A DNA stretch of 42,144 nucleotides from Actinomycetota bacterium (GCA_035765775.1 DASTWV010000012.1:1-42144), one strand, 5' to 3'; shown: positions 1 through 8,087, counted from the first letter of the stretch. A program made the numbers and translations. The notes: generated by a model not told the origin, from the sequence alone.

Positions 1-38
1 CGGTAGCGGTGGACATCGATGCCGGTGTAAACCTTCAT
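1..38 (-). CDS. ispF: 5' end of probable IspF (MECDP synthase), cut by window edge
   Basis: Only the first 12 codons lie in the window. They start at an ATG (36-38) preceded by a strong GGAGGAGG ribosome binding site. The peptide MKVYTGIDVHRY aligns without gaps to the IspF N-terminus (E. coli MRIGHGFDVHAF). It keeps the Asp-x-His pair that binds the divalent metal in 2-C-methyl-D-erythritol 2,4-cyclodiphosphate synthase, an enzyme of the MEP isoprenoid pathway. The call rests on this short match alone, and a Tyr sits where a Gly is common. The sequence to the left of the window would settle it. Confidence 0.45.
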   Translation of the reverse strand, partial: MKVYTGIDVHRY

Positions 39-173
39 CTGGGCCTCCTCCCCCGAGCTCGAGCTGCGTACAACCGTGGAGCCTACGAAGCTCCCTGAGC
101 AGGGGGTCGAGGCCCGACCCTCATATCCTCAAATGTCCCCCGAACGATGTGGGCGGCGGCCCGGTTTCGAGGC

Positions 174-551
174 TCAGAGCTCCGCTTCGTTGGCCGTGGG
201 CAGGGCAGAGGCCTCCAGGGGCTCGCCCAGCAGCTCCTCGGTTTCCTCCCGCATGCTTGCGACGTCCGCCTCGACGGCCGTTGTCGGCGGAGGCGTTTCC
301 CGCGACGATGGTGACATCTCCGGGGCTTCGCCCAGGAGGGCCGCGTCTTCCCGCCGCCACTCGGCGACCTGCTGCTCGGCGACGTCGAGGTTCACTGACG
401 GGACAGCTTCGGCATCGGCCCCCGAAGCGGCCTGCACGGAGTCCTCGGCAGCCGGCTCCGCCTGGGTTTGGCCCCCCGCAGCGCTTTCCGCCAGATCCTG
501 CTCGTCCGCGACGTCGTCGGTACGGCCTTCGGCCTGCGTCTGTTCCGTCAT
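174..551 (-). CDS. Small acidic Glu/Ala-rich protein, unknown function
   Basis: This 125-residue protein has no domain I recognise. It is rich in Glu, Ala, Asp and Thr, has no Cys, no signal peptide and no membrane segment, and looks largely disordered or helical. The start is an ATG with a GAGAGGGAG ribosome binding site a few bases upstream. It lies 118 bases downstream of the NuoF-like gene on the same strand and could be co-transcribed with it. The good ribosome binding site favours a real gene, but the composition is so biased that homology would be hard to detect. It could be an accessory acidic protein of the flavoprotein next door; that is only context. Confidence 0.5.
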   Translation of the reverse strand: MTEQTQAEGRTDDVADEQDLAESAAGGQTQAEPAAEDSVQAASGADAEAVPSVNLDVAEQQVAEWRREDAALLGEAPEMSPSSRETPPPTTAVEADVASMREETEELLGEPLEASALPTANEAEL

Positions 552-669
552 GGCCCGCTCCCTCTCTAGGGCTGCCTGTGGACGCTACGTATGTAGGAGT
601 ACCCAGTTCGAGGGCCTTGTTGTCCCGACTGGCCCGTGGGAGACCGCTGGTCTGGGGCCCACCGCAGAT

Positions 670-2103
670 CTACGGGATGATCGGCTGGTCGTCGTAGGTC
701 CAGTCGGAGCGCTTGTGCGAGTAGTGGTCGTCGAAGGTGAACTCGCCGGTTGCCTCGTTGAAGTCCACCAGCTTCGGGATCTGGAGCTCCCGGGTGAACG
801 GGCAGCCCCCGTACTCGATGTGGGCCTCGACCTCCCCGACGAAGATGCGCAGAATGCTTTGCACCACCACCGACTCGGCCTGAGGCACGTAGCAGCGGTT
901 GCCGTCGGTCACCCGGTTGCACGCCGCCAGCGCCTCCCGCACGAGGCCCTGGGTCCCGGTGCCGGCCTCGAGGGCCCGCAGCCGCTCGGTGATCAGGAGG
1001 GACTGGGTCTTGCAGGGCACACACTGGCCGCAGGACTCGACGTGCAGGAAGTTGGAGAACAGCACCGCCGCCTTCATCATGCAGGCGGTGTCGTCGTAGA
1101 CCATCCAGCTCCCCGAACCCAGGCCGGAGCCGACGGCGGCGATCGAGTCGTAGTCCATCGGGGTGTCGAAGAACGAGGGCACGAGCACCGGGTTGGAGAC
1201 GCCGGGCACCAGGGCCTTGAACTCCCGGCCGGGCAGGGGGCCGCCGCACACGTCGTAGAGCAGGTCGTGAGTGGAGATGCCGAGCGGCAGTTCGTACACG
1301 CCCGGGCGCACGAGGTCGCCCACCATGGTGAAGATCATGGTGCCGGGCGAGCGGTCGGTGCCCAGCGAGCGGAACCACTCCGGGCCGTTGCGCAGGATGC
1401 CGGGGATGTTGGAGAAGGTCTCGACGTTGTTGACCAGCGCCGGGTAGGGGTGCTCGGGGTCGGCCAGGATGCCCTGCATGTACGTGGGCAGGATGCGGGG
1501 CATCGGGTCGCGGTTCTCGATGACCTCCAGCAGGCCCCGCTCCTCACCGAAGAGGTACTCGTCCGGTCCGAGGCGCAGCTCGATGGGCACCGAGCCCAGC
1601 ATGTCGGCTTCCTTCATCTCCTTCAGGGCCCGCTCCATGGCTTTGACCTGCGGGTGGAACCGGCGCTTCAGGGCGACGAAGGCGGCGCTGGCCCCGGTGG
1701 CATAGGCACCGATGGCCACGCCCTCGAAGATCTGGTACGGGTTGCGGGCCATGAGGAGGCGGTCCTTCCAGGTGGCCGGCTCGCCCTCGGCGCCGTTGCA
1801 GCACAGGTACTTGGTGGTGGCGGGGTCCGCCCGCATCGACCCCCACTTGACCCCGGTGGGGAACCCGGCACCGCCCCGGCCCCGGAGCCCGGAGCGGCGC
1901 ACCATGTCGATGATCTCCGCCTGCGGCACCGCCAGCGCGATCTCCAGGGCGTCGCCGCCACCCAGGGAGATGTACTCGTCCAGCGACTCGATCGGCCGCT
2001 CCGGCAGGACCCGGTTGCAGATGACATAGGGTGTGACCTGCTCCGGGTAGGGCTCGCCGAGATGCGGTGCGGCGGTTGCTGTCGCTTGCGGTGCATCGGC
2101 CAC
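670..2103 (-). CDS. NuoF-like NADH-binding FMN/4Fe-4S flavoprotein, orphan
   Basis: A 477-residue protein of the NuoF/HoxF family, which takes hydride from NADH onto FMN and passes electrons to a 4Fe-4S cluster. Visible are the FMN/NADH glycine-rich motif GRGGAGFPTG (residues 75-84), the AEGEPATWKDR segment, the FGEE motif and NNVETFSNIP. The cluster ligands are Cys358, Cys361, Cys364 and Cys404, with the spacing usual for complex I subunit F. The start is a GTG at 2101-2103 with AGGAGG nine bases upstream; an open frame continues further upstream but has no support. No nuoE, nuoG or other complex I gene is visible nearby, so it is not in a nuo operon here. The segment after FGEE diverges from canonical NuoF, and a tail of about 40 residues follows the cluster domain. 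It may serve a soluble NADH-dependent reductase; the partner is unknown. Confidence 0.85.
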   Translation of the reverse strand: MADAPQATATAAPHLGEPYPEQVTPYVICNRVLPERPIESLDEYISLGGGDALEIALAVPQAEIIDMVRRSGLRGRGGAGFPTGVKWGSMRADPATTKYLCCNGAEGEPATWKDRLLMARNPYQIFEGVAIGAYATGASAAFVALKRRFHPQVKAMERALKEMKEADMLGSVPIELRLGPDEYLFGEERGLLEVIENRDPMPRILPTYMQGILADPEHPYPALVNNVETFSNIPGILRNGPEWFRSLGTDRSPGTMIFTMVGDLVRPGVYELPLGISTHDLLYDVCGGPLPGREFKALVPGVSNPVLVPSFFDTPMDYDSIAAVGSGLGSGSWMVYDDTACMMKAAVLFSNFLHVESCGQCVPCKTQSLLITERLRALEAGTGTQGLVREALAACNRVTDGNRCYVPQAESVVVQSILRIFVGEVEAHIEYGGCPFTRELQIPKLVDFNEATGEFTFDDHYSHKRSDWTYDDQPIIP

Positions 2104-2296
2104 GGGGCACGACCTCCTGTTGCGGCTTGGGCTGGCGTTGACGGTAGATTGGTGGCACGCAGGCCAGGTGACGCGGTGATCCCTGCAGGGTAGTCCACTC
2201 GGCGCCGCCGGAGGGTTCGCCGGCGGCCGTCTACGGCCTGCGCGCGGGCGGGCGCGGGCCTGAGTCACCATCGTAGCGCTGGCAGAAAGGAACCCG

Positions 2297-3805
2297 GTGC
2301 TGGACGCTGCGGCGGCGCGGGAGGCCGACGTCATCGTGGTGGGGGCCGGCCCCACCGGCATCGCGGCCCTGTTCGAGGCCCGCCGGCTGGGGCTCTCCGC
2401 CGTGGGCCTGGAGGCCGGGAGCAGCCCGGCGGCGTCGATCCGGGACTACCTGAGTGGCCTGGTGCTCATCTCCCGCCCCACCGACTACGAGGTGGCCGGC
2501 CTTCCGCTGGACTGCCGGGACCCCAACCAGCTCACCCGGGAGGACGTGTTGCACTACCTGGGGCGGGTGGTGAACTACGGTGCCCTGGACATCCGGGAGG
2601 GCGAGCCGGTGCGCTCCCTGACGCCGGCCCCGGGCCCGGGCGAGTGGGTGCTGGTGGAGACTCCGTCGGGCACCTGGCAGGCCCGCCACGTGGTGGTCAC
2701 CACCTGGTACCGCAGCCGGCCGCCCCCCCCGGGGCTGGTGAACCCGGACGCCGGGGTGCGGGTGATCACCGCCCTGCACGACGGGGTCGAGGTGGCGGGC
2801 CGGGAGACGGTGGTGGTGGGGGGCGGCCTCTCCGCCTTCGAGCACGCCACGGCGGTGATGCTGCACGGCCAGCGCGTCACCATCGTGTCCCGCCACCGCC
2901 TGCCGGCGGCGTTCCGCACGCCGCACTTCGAGACCCTGCTCGCCGTGACCGGCTCCGAGGTGGTGGAGCACGCCGCCGAGCTCCGCCTCGGTGAGCGCGG
3001 CCTGGAGTTCCGGTGGGGGATCGATGCCGCGCTGCGCCGCGTGCCGTGCGAGTGCCTCGTCCTGTGCCTGGGCCACGAGGTGGACCCCGCCGTGCAGGAG
3101 ATGCTCACGAAGGCCGGCGTGCTGACCCCCGAAGAGGTCGAGCAGGTGCGGGCCTCGCCGACCCCGGACACCATGATCCGTCACGGCCGCCCCCTGCAGG
3201 AGGCCATCGCCGCCGCCCTGGCAGCCTGGCCGGACTTCCGTACGAAGCTCATCGGCGGGGTGGGCGGCATCCGCCTGGCCGGTGGGGGGCTGCACATCGG
3301 CGGCGCCCACTCGGGCGTGCGGGTGTCGATGCGCACCGCGGTGCTGGCGGTGCGGGACGCCGCCGGCGTGCCCCCCGGCCCCGAGCTGGGCGCCGGGCTG
3401 CCGCTGCCGATGGCCATGGCCCGCTTCGTGCAGATGCCGCCCGAGGAGGCGACGCCCGAGGTGCTCGGCCCGATCCGGCCGCTGCGGATCGCGGCCTGGT
3501 CGCGCACTGCGATGGCGCTGCGCAGCCGGGACAACTTTGAGGCCAGCCCGCAGCCGGTGCCCGGCCGCCCGGTGGCCGCAGGGCAGTCGCCCTACCTGCT
3601 GGCCCCGCACCCCGACGACCCGGTCATCGGCCAGATCCTGGCGCTGGCCGACGGCAGCCACTCGGTGGCCGACCTGCGGGAGCACCTCGGCCGGTCAGTC
3701 GAAGTCCGGCGCCTCCTCGGGGCCTTGCGGTACCTCTGGCAGAACAACGCCCTCACCTGGCTCCCGCCGGTCGCCGGCCCGCCTCGACCCGGCCAGGGCG
3801 GGTGA
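2297..3805 (+). CDS. FAD-dependent pyridine nucleotide oxidoreductase (YpdA-like) with C-terminal added domain
   Basis: A 502-residue flavoprotein. The FAD Rossmann motif GAGPTG is at residues 16-21 and a second NAD(P)-binding motif VVGGGLSAF around residues 173-181. The layout, including the SRPTDYEVAGLPLDC region after the FAD motif, resembles YpdA/Bdr-type reductases (bacillithiol disulfide reductase family). The real substrate cannot be told. After about residue 430 there is an extra segment, including DPVIGQILALADGSHSVADL, that resembles a PqqD-like or winged-helix module and is not part of the core reductase. The start is GTG with AAGGA seven bases upstream. It is divergent from the NuoF-like gene, with a 193-base gap. 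Its 3' end overlaps the convergent hydrolase gene by 111 bases. Confidence 0.75.
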   Translation: MLDAAAAREADVIVVGAGPTGIAALFEARRLGLSAVGLEAGSSPAASIRDYLSGLVLISRPTDYEVAGLPLDCRDPNQLTREDVLHYLGRVVNYGALDIREGEPVRSLTPAPGPGEWVLVETPSGTWQARHVVVTTWYRSRPPPPGLVNPDAGVRVITALHDGVEVAGRETVVVGGGLSAFEHATAVMLHGQRVTIVSRHRLPAAFRTPHFETLLAVTGSEVVEHAAELRLGERGLEFRWGIDAALRRVPCECLVLCLGHEVDPAVQEMLTKAGVLTPEEVEQVRASPTPDTMIRHGRPLQEAIAAALAAWPDFRTKLIGGVGGIRLAGGGLHIGGAHSGVRVSMRTAVLAVRDAAGVPPGPELGAGLPLPMAMARFVQMPPEEATPEVLGPIRPLRIAAWSRTAMALRSRDNFEASPQPVPGRPVAAGQSPYLLAPHPDDPVIGQILALADGSHSVADLREHLGRSVEVRRLLGALRYLWQNNALTWLPPVAGPPRPGQGG

Positions 3806-4945
3806 GGCCAGGAAGGCGCTGAGGGCGGCGGCGCACCGGGCCCGGTCCACCACCCAGGAGTCGAGGTGGTCGCCCGCGGTGCGGACATAGGTGACGAGAT
3901 CGCTGCGGGCGGCGGCCAGCCGGTCGGAGGGGCCGACGGGGACGGTGGCGTCGGCTTCGCCATGGATCAGCAGCGCCGGAACGCCGAGGTGGTCCGCCAG
4001 GCGCACCTGGTCGAACAGGTCCCAGTCCACCCCCACCCGCAGGCGTGCCAGCCGCTTGGCGGCGACGGTGAGGGCGGGCGGCAGGTGGCGCTGGGCGGCG
4101 GCTAGGACCAGGGTCTCGTGCCAGTCCAGCACGGGTGAGTCCAGGACCAGGCCGGCGATGAGCCCGGCCAGCGAGGAGCGACGCAGGAACTGGAAGGCGA
4201 TGGCCCCGCCCATCGAATCGGCCACCAGGACGACCCGTTCGGCACCGTGGCGGCGGGCGTAGCGCACCGCAGCTTCCAGGTCCTCCCACTCGGTGTCGCC
4301 CAGGTGGTAGAGGCCATCGGGTGACGCCGGGGCGCCGACGTCGTTGCGGTAGGTGGTGATCAGCGTGGTGGCACCGGCGGCGTGCAGCTCGGGCAGCATG
4401 CGCAGCATGGCGACCCGCCCGTGGCCCCGGCCGTGGACCGCCACCGTCCAGAGTGGCGGGCCGTCCGGCTCCCCGTCCGAGCCGGCGGGCACCAGCCAGG
4501 CAGCCATCGGGCCGAGCACGCCGGGGACCTCCACCTCCTCGTAGGTGAGCCCGTAGGCGGTGGCCGGGGTGCCCTCCACGGCATGGCGTTTGATGCGGGT
4601 CCGGGTACCCACGGTGAGCTCGACCCCGCAGCGGGCGGTGAGCGCCCGGCGGGCGCCCAGCGAGGTCTCTGCCACCACCGGCCCGAGTTGGCCGTAGCCA
4701 CCCAGCCATTGCAGCGTGGCCGCCCCGGCCTCCGTGGTCGCCTCGGTGGCGGGCAGCGTGACGCAGTACGGGTCGAGGGCCAGGACCTTCAGCCCGTAGG
4801 GGTCGCCTGCCCGGGCCGGGTCGAGAAGCTCGCTGGAGAAGTACCAGGCGGCCCCGAGGAATCCGAGGGCGCCCGCCCCCGCCCCGGCGACGAGGCCAAC
4901 GGTGGTCCGGCGGGCGATGTGCTGGAGGCGCTCGGGCGTCGGCAT
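3695..4945 (-). CDS. Alpha/beta hydrolase with N-terminal membrane anchor
   Basis: A 416-residue alpha/beta-hydrolase fold protein. A hydrophobic segment (TVGLVAGAGAGALGFLGAAW) close to the N-terminus is probably a membrane anchor. The nucleophile elbow is ADSMGG with Ser244, so Ala-Asp replaces the usual Gly-x before the serine. GEADATVPV carries the likely acid and GDHLDSW the likely catalytic histidine. The substrate is unknown; the family includes esterases and peptidases. I chose the ATG at 4943-4945 because a TAnnnT box lies seven bases upstream, fitting a leaderless start; a GTG three codons earlier is the alternative. The last 37 codons (a Pro/Glu/Gly-rich tail) overlap the 3' end of the convergent flavoprotein gene. 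Confidence 0.8.
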   Translation of the reverse strand: MPTPERLQHIARRTTVGLVAGAGAGALGFLGAAWYFSSELLDPARAGDPYGLKVLALDPYCVTLPATEATTEAGAATLQWLGGYGQLGPVVAETSLGARRALTARCGVELTVGTRTRIKRHAVEGTPATAYGLTYEEVEVPGVLGPMAAWLVPAGSDGEPDGPPLWTVAVHGRGHGRVAMLRMLPELHAAGATTLITTYRNDVGAPASPDGLYHLGDTEWEDLEAAVRYARRHGAERVVLVADSMGGAIAFQFLRRSSLAGLIAGLVLDSPVLDWHETLVLAAAQRHLPPALTVAAKRLARLRVGVDWDLFDQVRLADHLGVPALLIHGEADATVPVGPSDRLAAARSDLVTYVRTAGDHLDSWVVDRARCAAALSAFLASPALAGSRRAGDRREPGEGVVLPEVPQGPEEAPDFD

Positions 4946-4952
4946 CGCCCTC

Positions 4953-4958
4953 ACCTTA
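4953..4958 (-). promoter_or_regulatory. -10 box of a probable leaderless hydrolase promoter
   Basis: TAAGGT on the minus strand ends seven bases before the ATG at 4945. There is no convincing -35 box. The spacing fits transcription starting at the start codon. Confidence 0.4.
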
Positions 4959-5213
4959 CCGACTGGGCTGGGTCGACTCCACCGGATCGATGGCGGGCCC
5001 CGAACCTGAGTGCATCGTGCAACTCAAGGCACGGATTCTGAGCCGTCGCTGTTTCGAGCGGGTAGCCCCTAGGTTCGGGTAGGTTCGGGCCACCGCCAGG
5101 TCCAGTTCGCCGGCCTGGTGCACGTTTCACCGCGCATTGTGCGGTCAGTCATGGGCAAAGGAGGGAAGAGGGCGAATACCGGATCCCTGGCCAGCTCCAC
5201 CTGACGGCCCCGC

Positions 5214-5834
5214 TCAGTCCTTCGTCACATGCCCGTTCGCCGCCGCCCGGCGGGCGATCTCCCGGCCCCGCAGATCCTCGGTCACCGGGCCGGTGAGGGC
5301 CTCGGTGAGAAGGCGGACCCGGTCGCGCTCCGAGCGGCTTGCCAGCAGCTCCTGCTTGAGGGCGGGCGGTAGCTCGACCACGGCGGCGATGGCGAAGGCG
5401 AGGGCCTCGTCGTCCGAGGGCAGCGGCGACGCGGCGGGGTCGGCGCCGATCTGCACCAGGAGGCGGTCGAATGCCTGCCGGCAGCGGGCGGCCTCGTCCG
5501 GGGTCGCCGGGTCGGGGAGGTCCTCGAAGTCCTCCACCCGCCCGGTGATGAACGAGCGCCCGGCGGTGAGCTCGACCAGGTGGAACCGGCGGCCGCCGGC
5601 CACCACGATGTCGAAGGTGCCGTCGGGGTGGCGGGTCAGCACCTCGGTGACGGCGGCCCGGGTGCCCACGGGGCCGATCTGGTCGCCATGGCTGCGGATG
5701 AAGCCGAAGGGTTGCGAGCGCTCGAGGCACTCGCCGATGAGCTCGCGGTAGCGGGGCTCGAAGATATGGAGCGGGAGGCGCTCGCCGGGCACCAGGACGG
5801 TGCCGAGAGGGAACAGACCGAGCGTCTCGGTCAC
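5214..5834 (-). CDS. LON substrate-binding domain protein
   Basis: A 206-residue protein made of a LON N-terminal (substrate-binding) domain without the AAA+ ATPase or protease parts of Lon. The start TETLGLFPLGTVLVPGERL and the following LHIFEPRYRELI are typical of stand-alone LON-domain proteins in actinobacteria. Their function is not settled; a role in protein quality control is only suggested by the domain. I place the start at the GTG at 5832-5834 (giving MTETLGLFPLG), with GGCGGG eight bases upstream; a GTG three codons earlier has no suitable site. The 268 bases between this gene and the next one downstream (4946-5213) show no gene, only a doubled TAGGTTCGGG at 5070-5089. Confidence 0.85.
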   Translation of the reverse strand: MTETLGLFPLGTVLVPGERLPLHIFEPRYRELIGECLERSQPFGFIRSHGDQIGPVGTRAAVTEVLTRHPDGTFDIVVAGGRRFHLVELTAGRSFITGRVEDFEDLPDPATPDEAARCRQAFDRLLVQIGADPAASPLPSDDEALAFAIAAVVELPPALKQELLASRSERDRVRLLTEALTGPVTEDLRGREIARRAAANGHVTKD

Positions 5835-5990
5835 GGGGAACACCCGCCGGGTGGGGCCTGCTGCACCTGTTGCGGCCGGCGCACGGCCCCACCAACGAGC
5901 GAGCGACGAGGCGGACTGCGCACGGGGAAAAGCGCCCCTTCAGGCACGATGGGGAACGTTACGGCCGCACGAAGAGTTGTCCGCGTGCTG

Positions 5991-6101
5991 TTACTGGTCC
6001 TTGCTCTTGAACGTCAGCCCGATGGTCGCGATGACTGCGACGACTACCAGGATGATGAACCAGTAATTGTGCGCGAGGTTGCCATACACCATTGACGCCA
6101 T
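5991..6101 (-). CDS. 36-residue single-pass membrane peptide
   Basis: A short frame starts at the ATG at 6099-6101, with a strong GGGGGGAGGTG ribosome binding site at ideal distance, and ends in TAA. The peptide has a short polar N-terminus (MASMVYGNLAHNYW), one membrane segment (FIILVVVAVIATIGLTF, residues 15-31) and a charged end (KSKDQ). The predicted topology is N-out/C-in, or a small membrane-anchored regulator. It lies alone in a gap of about 420 bases between the LON-domain gene and the MDR oxidoreductase. A TATAGT box sits about 110 bases upstream. I know no family for it. Many bacterial small membrane proteins modulate larger membrane complexes, but no partner can be named from sequence. 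Confidence 0.6.
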   Translation of the reverse strand: MASMVYGNLAHNYWFIILVVVAVIATIGLTFKSKDQ

Positions 6102-6213
6102 CCAGTGCTCACCTCCCCCCTCGTCGAGTACTACGACACGCCCGGCCGTGTTTCCGGTCCAGAGCCCCCATGTGCCGCGTCCGCTTGCCCGTTGGTCTCC
6201 CTAAGACACGCTG

Positions 6214-6219
6214 ACTATA
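6214..6219 (-). promoter_or_regulatory. Candidate -10 box for the small membrane peptide
   Basis: TATAGT on the minus strand matches the -10 consensus at five of six positions, in a locally AT-rich patch of GC-rich DNA. No good -35 is present. It would give a leader of about 105 bases before the peptide start at 6101. Confidence 0.35.
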
Positions 6220-6255
6220 CAAGAGGGCGGGGGGCATCGGCTGCACCGTCCCGGC

Positions 6256-7245
6256 TCAGGCCGGAGGCGGCTCGGCCACCCGCATGACGATCTTCCCGAA
6301 GACGTCACCGGCCAGTAGCCGGGCGAGGCCGGTGTGGGCTTCGGCCAGCGGCAGGACCGAGTCGATGACCGGCCGGACGCCGGTGGCCGCCAGGAAGGAG
6401 AGCAGGGCCGCCAGCTCGCCCGACGAGCCCATTGTGGAGCCGACCACCCGCAGCTGGCGGTAGAAGATCCGCCGGAGGTCGGCGGGCGGGTCCGGGCCAC
6501 TGGTGGCACCGATGGACACCAGCGTGCCACCGGGCAGGAGCGCCTTTAGCGAGTGCTCCCACGTCGCTTCGCCGACCGAATCCAGCACGGCGTGCACCCG
6601 GTCGGGCAGCCGGGCGCCGCTCTCGAAGGAGTGGTGGGCACCGATCTGCACGGCCCGCCCGGCCCGCTCGGGCGTGGGGCTGGTGACCCACACGGTGAGC
6701 CCGGCGGCCCGGCCGAGCACGATGGCGGCGGTGGCCACGCCGCCCCCCGCCCCCTGGATCAGGACCCGGTCGCCGGGGCGCAGCCCCGCCTTCACGAACA
6801 GCGCCCGGTAGGCGGTGAGGTAGCAGGTGGGCAGGCAGGCGGCCTCGTCGAAGCTCAGGCCCTCAGGCTTGGGCAGCAGGTTGCGGGCCGGGACGGCCAC
6901 CCACTGGGCCAGGGTGCCATCGTGGCGCTCGGACAGCAGGGAGAAGTCGGGGGCGAGTGTCTCGTCCGGGGAGCCGCCGGGCGCCGGGGTGGCGATCACC
7001 GCGTGCACCACCACGGGTGCCCCGTCGGGCCCGAGCCCGGCGGCGTCGCACCCCAGCACGACGGGGAGCCGGCCGGGGTCGACGCCCACCCCCCGCAGGG
7101 TCCAGAGGTCGTGGTGGTTGAGGGAGGCGGACAGCACCCGCACCGTGACCCAGCCGGGCGGCGGGTCCGGGTTGGGATGGTCCCCGAGCCGGAGGCCGGA
7201 CAGCGGGTCGCCGGCGCTGGAGGAGGCGGCGAGGGCGGCGAGCAT
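6256..7245 (-). CDS. MDR-family oxidoreductase (zinc-type alcohol dehydrogenase/quinone oxidoreductase-like)
   Basis: A 329-residue member of the medium-chain dehydrogenase/reductase superfamily. The N-terminal catalytic domain has LNHHDLWTLRG and the cofactor domain has GDRVLIQGAGGGVATAAI, an NAD(P)H-binding glycine motif. The catalytic zinc Cys of true alcohol dehydrogenases is not in its usual place (LNHHD stands where CGxCxxD is expected), and the four-cysteine structural zinc site is absent. This favours a zinc-free quinone-oxidoreductase-like enzyme; the substrate is unknown. The ATG at 7243-7245 is preceded by GGGAAGG at good spacing and is preferred to the GTG three codons upstream. 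It is followed on the same strand by the small membrane peptide after about 150 bases. Confidence 0.85.
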   Translation of the reverse strand: MLAALAASSSAGDPLSGLRLGDHPNPDPPPGWVTVRVLSASLNHHDLWTLRGVGVDPGRLPVVLGCDAAGLGPDGAPVVVHAVIATPAPGGSPDETLAPDFSLLSERHDGTLAQWVAVPARNLLPKPEGLSFDEAACLPTCYLTAYRALFVKAGLRPGDRVLIQGAGGGVATAAIVLGRAAGLTVWVTSPTPERAGRAVQIGAHHSFESGARLPDRVHAVLDSVGEATWEHSLKALLPGGTLVSIGATSGPDPPADLRRIFYRQLRVVGSTMGSSGELAALLSFLAATGVRPVIDSVLPLAEAHTGLARLLAGDVFGKIVMRVAEPPPA

Positions 7246-7293
7246 GGCAGGCACCTTCCCACACCTGCCGGCGGGACGGCATCGCCGGGAGGG

Positions 7294-8046
7294 CTACAGC
7301 GCCTTCAGGTCGGCCCTGACCTTCTGGGCGCCGGTCCGGGCGGTGACGAAGTCGCTGCGCGCCTGGCCCATGTCGGTGCGGGCCTGGGTGAGCACCGGCT
7401 GGGCGGCGGCCCAGTTGTTGTCCGCCAACGGGAGCACCATGGCGGGCACCGGGGCGGCGGCGTTGAGCCCGGCGGTGATGGCGGCGTTGAGGGCGCCCTC
7501 GTCCGCCTGGGCCTGGGTGACGTCCTTGCCCTTGGCCTTCGCCCGGTCGATGTCGGCCTGCAGCCGGGAGGACAGGTCCTGGAGCCTCGCGACGGCGTGG
7601 GCAGCGGTGTCGGCGGCGATGGTCAGGTGGATCTTGGGCTCCTGGATGATGTACCAGTGGAACTGCGCCACGATGCTCTTGCAGTCGGCCCGCAGCGTGG
7701 CGAGGTCGCTGTCCCCGGCGATCTTCTCGCCCAGGGCGCTCAGCCCGGTCTGCTCAGCCGCGATCTGGCCCTGCAGCTTGGAGCGGTCCGAGCCGGTCAG
7801 GTACTGGTTGTCCTTCACCACCGCGGTGGCCGTGGTGATGCTGGCGAGGCGGTTGTTGACCGCGGTCTCGCAGCGCTGCTTCAGGGTGTTCAGGGTGGTG
7901 CCGGCGGTGCCCGGGACCACCGTGGAGGTGGTCGGGGTGGAGCTGGTACCGGTGGCACCGCTGGCGAACGCCGGGCCGGCGAAACCGATCAACAGACCGC
8001 CGGCGACGGCCATGACGCCGAAGCGCCTGACGAAGGTGGTGCCCAT
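7294..8046 (-). CDS. Secreted helical protein, unknown function
   Basis: A 250-residue exported protein. It has a signal peptide (positive start, hydrophobic core VMAVAGGLLIGFAGPAFA, then Ala-x-Ala-type cleavage around residue 28), a Ser/Thr/Pro linker, and a long helical, probably coiled-coil region. Only two cysteines are present in the mature part (RCET and DCKS), which could form a disulfide. The start is ATG with AGGAG upstream. It follows the lipoprotein gene at 8088 by 41 bases on the same strand, so the two probably form an operon and may act together at the cell surface. I recognise no enzyme motif. Confidence 0.75.
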   Translation of the reverse strand: MGTTFVRRFGVMAVAGGLLIGFAGPAFASGATGTSSTPTTSTVVPGTAGTTLNTLKQRCETAVNNRLASITTATAVVKDNQYLTGSDRSKLQGQIAAEQTGLSALGEKIAGDSDLATLRADCKSIVAQFHWYIIQEPKIHLTIAADTAAHAVARLQDLSSRLQADIDRAKAKGKDVTQAQADEGALNAAITAGLNAAAPVPAMVLPLADNNWAAAQPVLTQARTDMGQARSDFVTARTGAQKVRADLKAL

Positions 8047-8087
8047 CGCAGATCTCCTCTCGTTGCTGGTTGGGGGCTGGTGGTGGG

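Noticed and set aside
78-94. Short hairpin GGAGC-CTACGAA-GCTCC between the acidic gene and ispF as a terminator
   Set aside because: Only five base pairs with a seven-base loop and no U-tract; such repeats arise by chance at this GC content.
76-2193. Long plus-strand open frame of about 700 codons opposite the NuoF-like gene
   Set aside because: It is the antisense shadow of a gene with clear NuoF motifs; it has no ribosome binding site, its composition is low-complexity, and it runs through an intergenic region.
5070-5089. Doubled TAGGTTCGGG as a regulatory repeat
   Set aside because: Only two copies of ten bases with no symmetry and no fixed position relative to a promoter; kept only as a note to the neighbouring gene.
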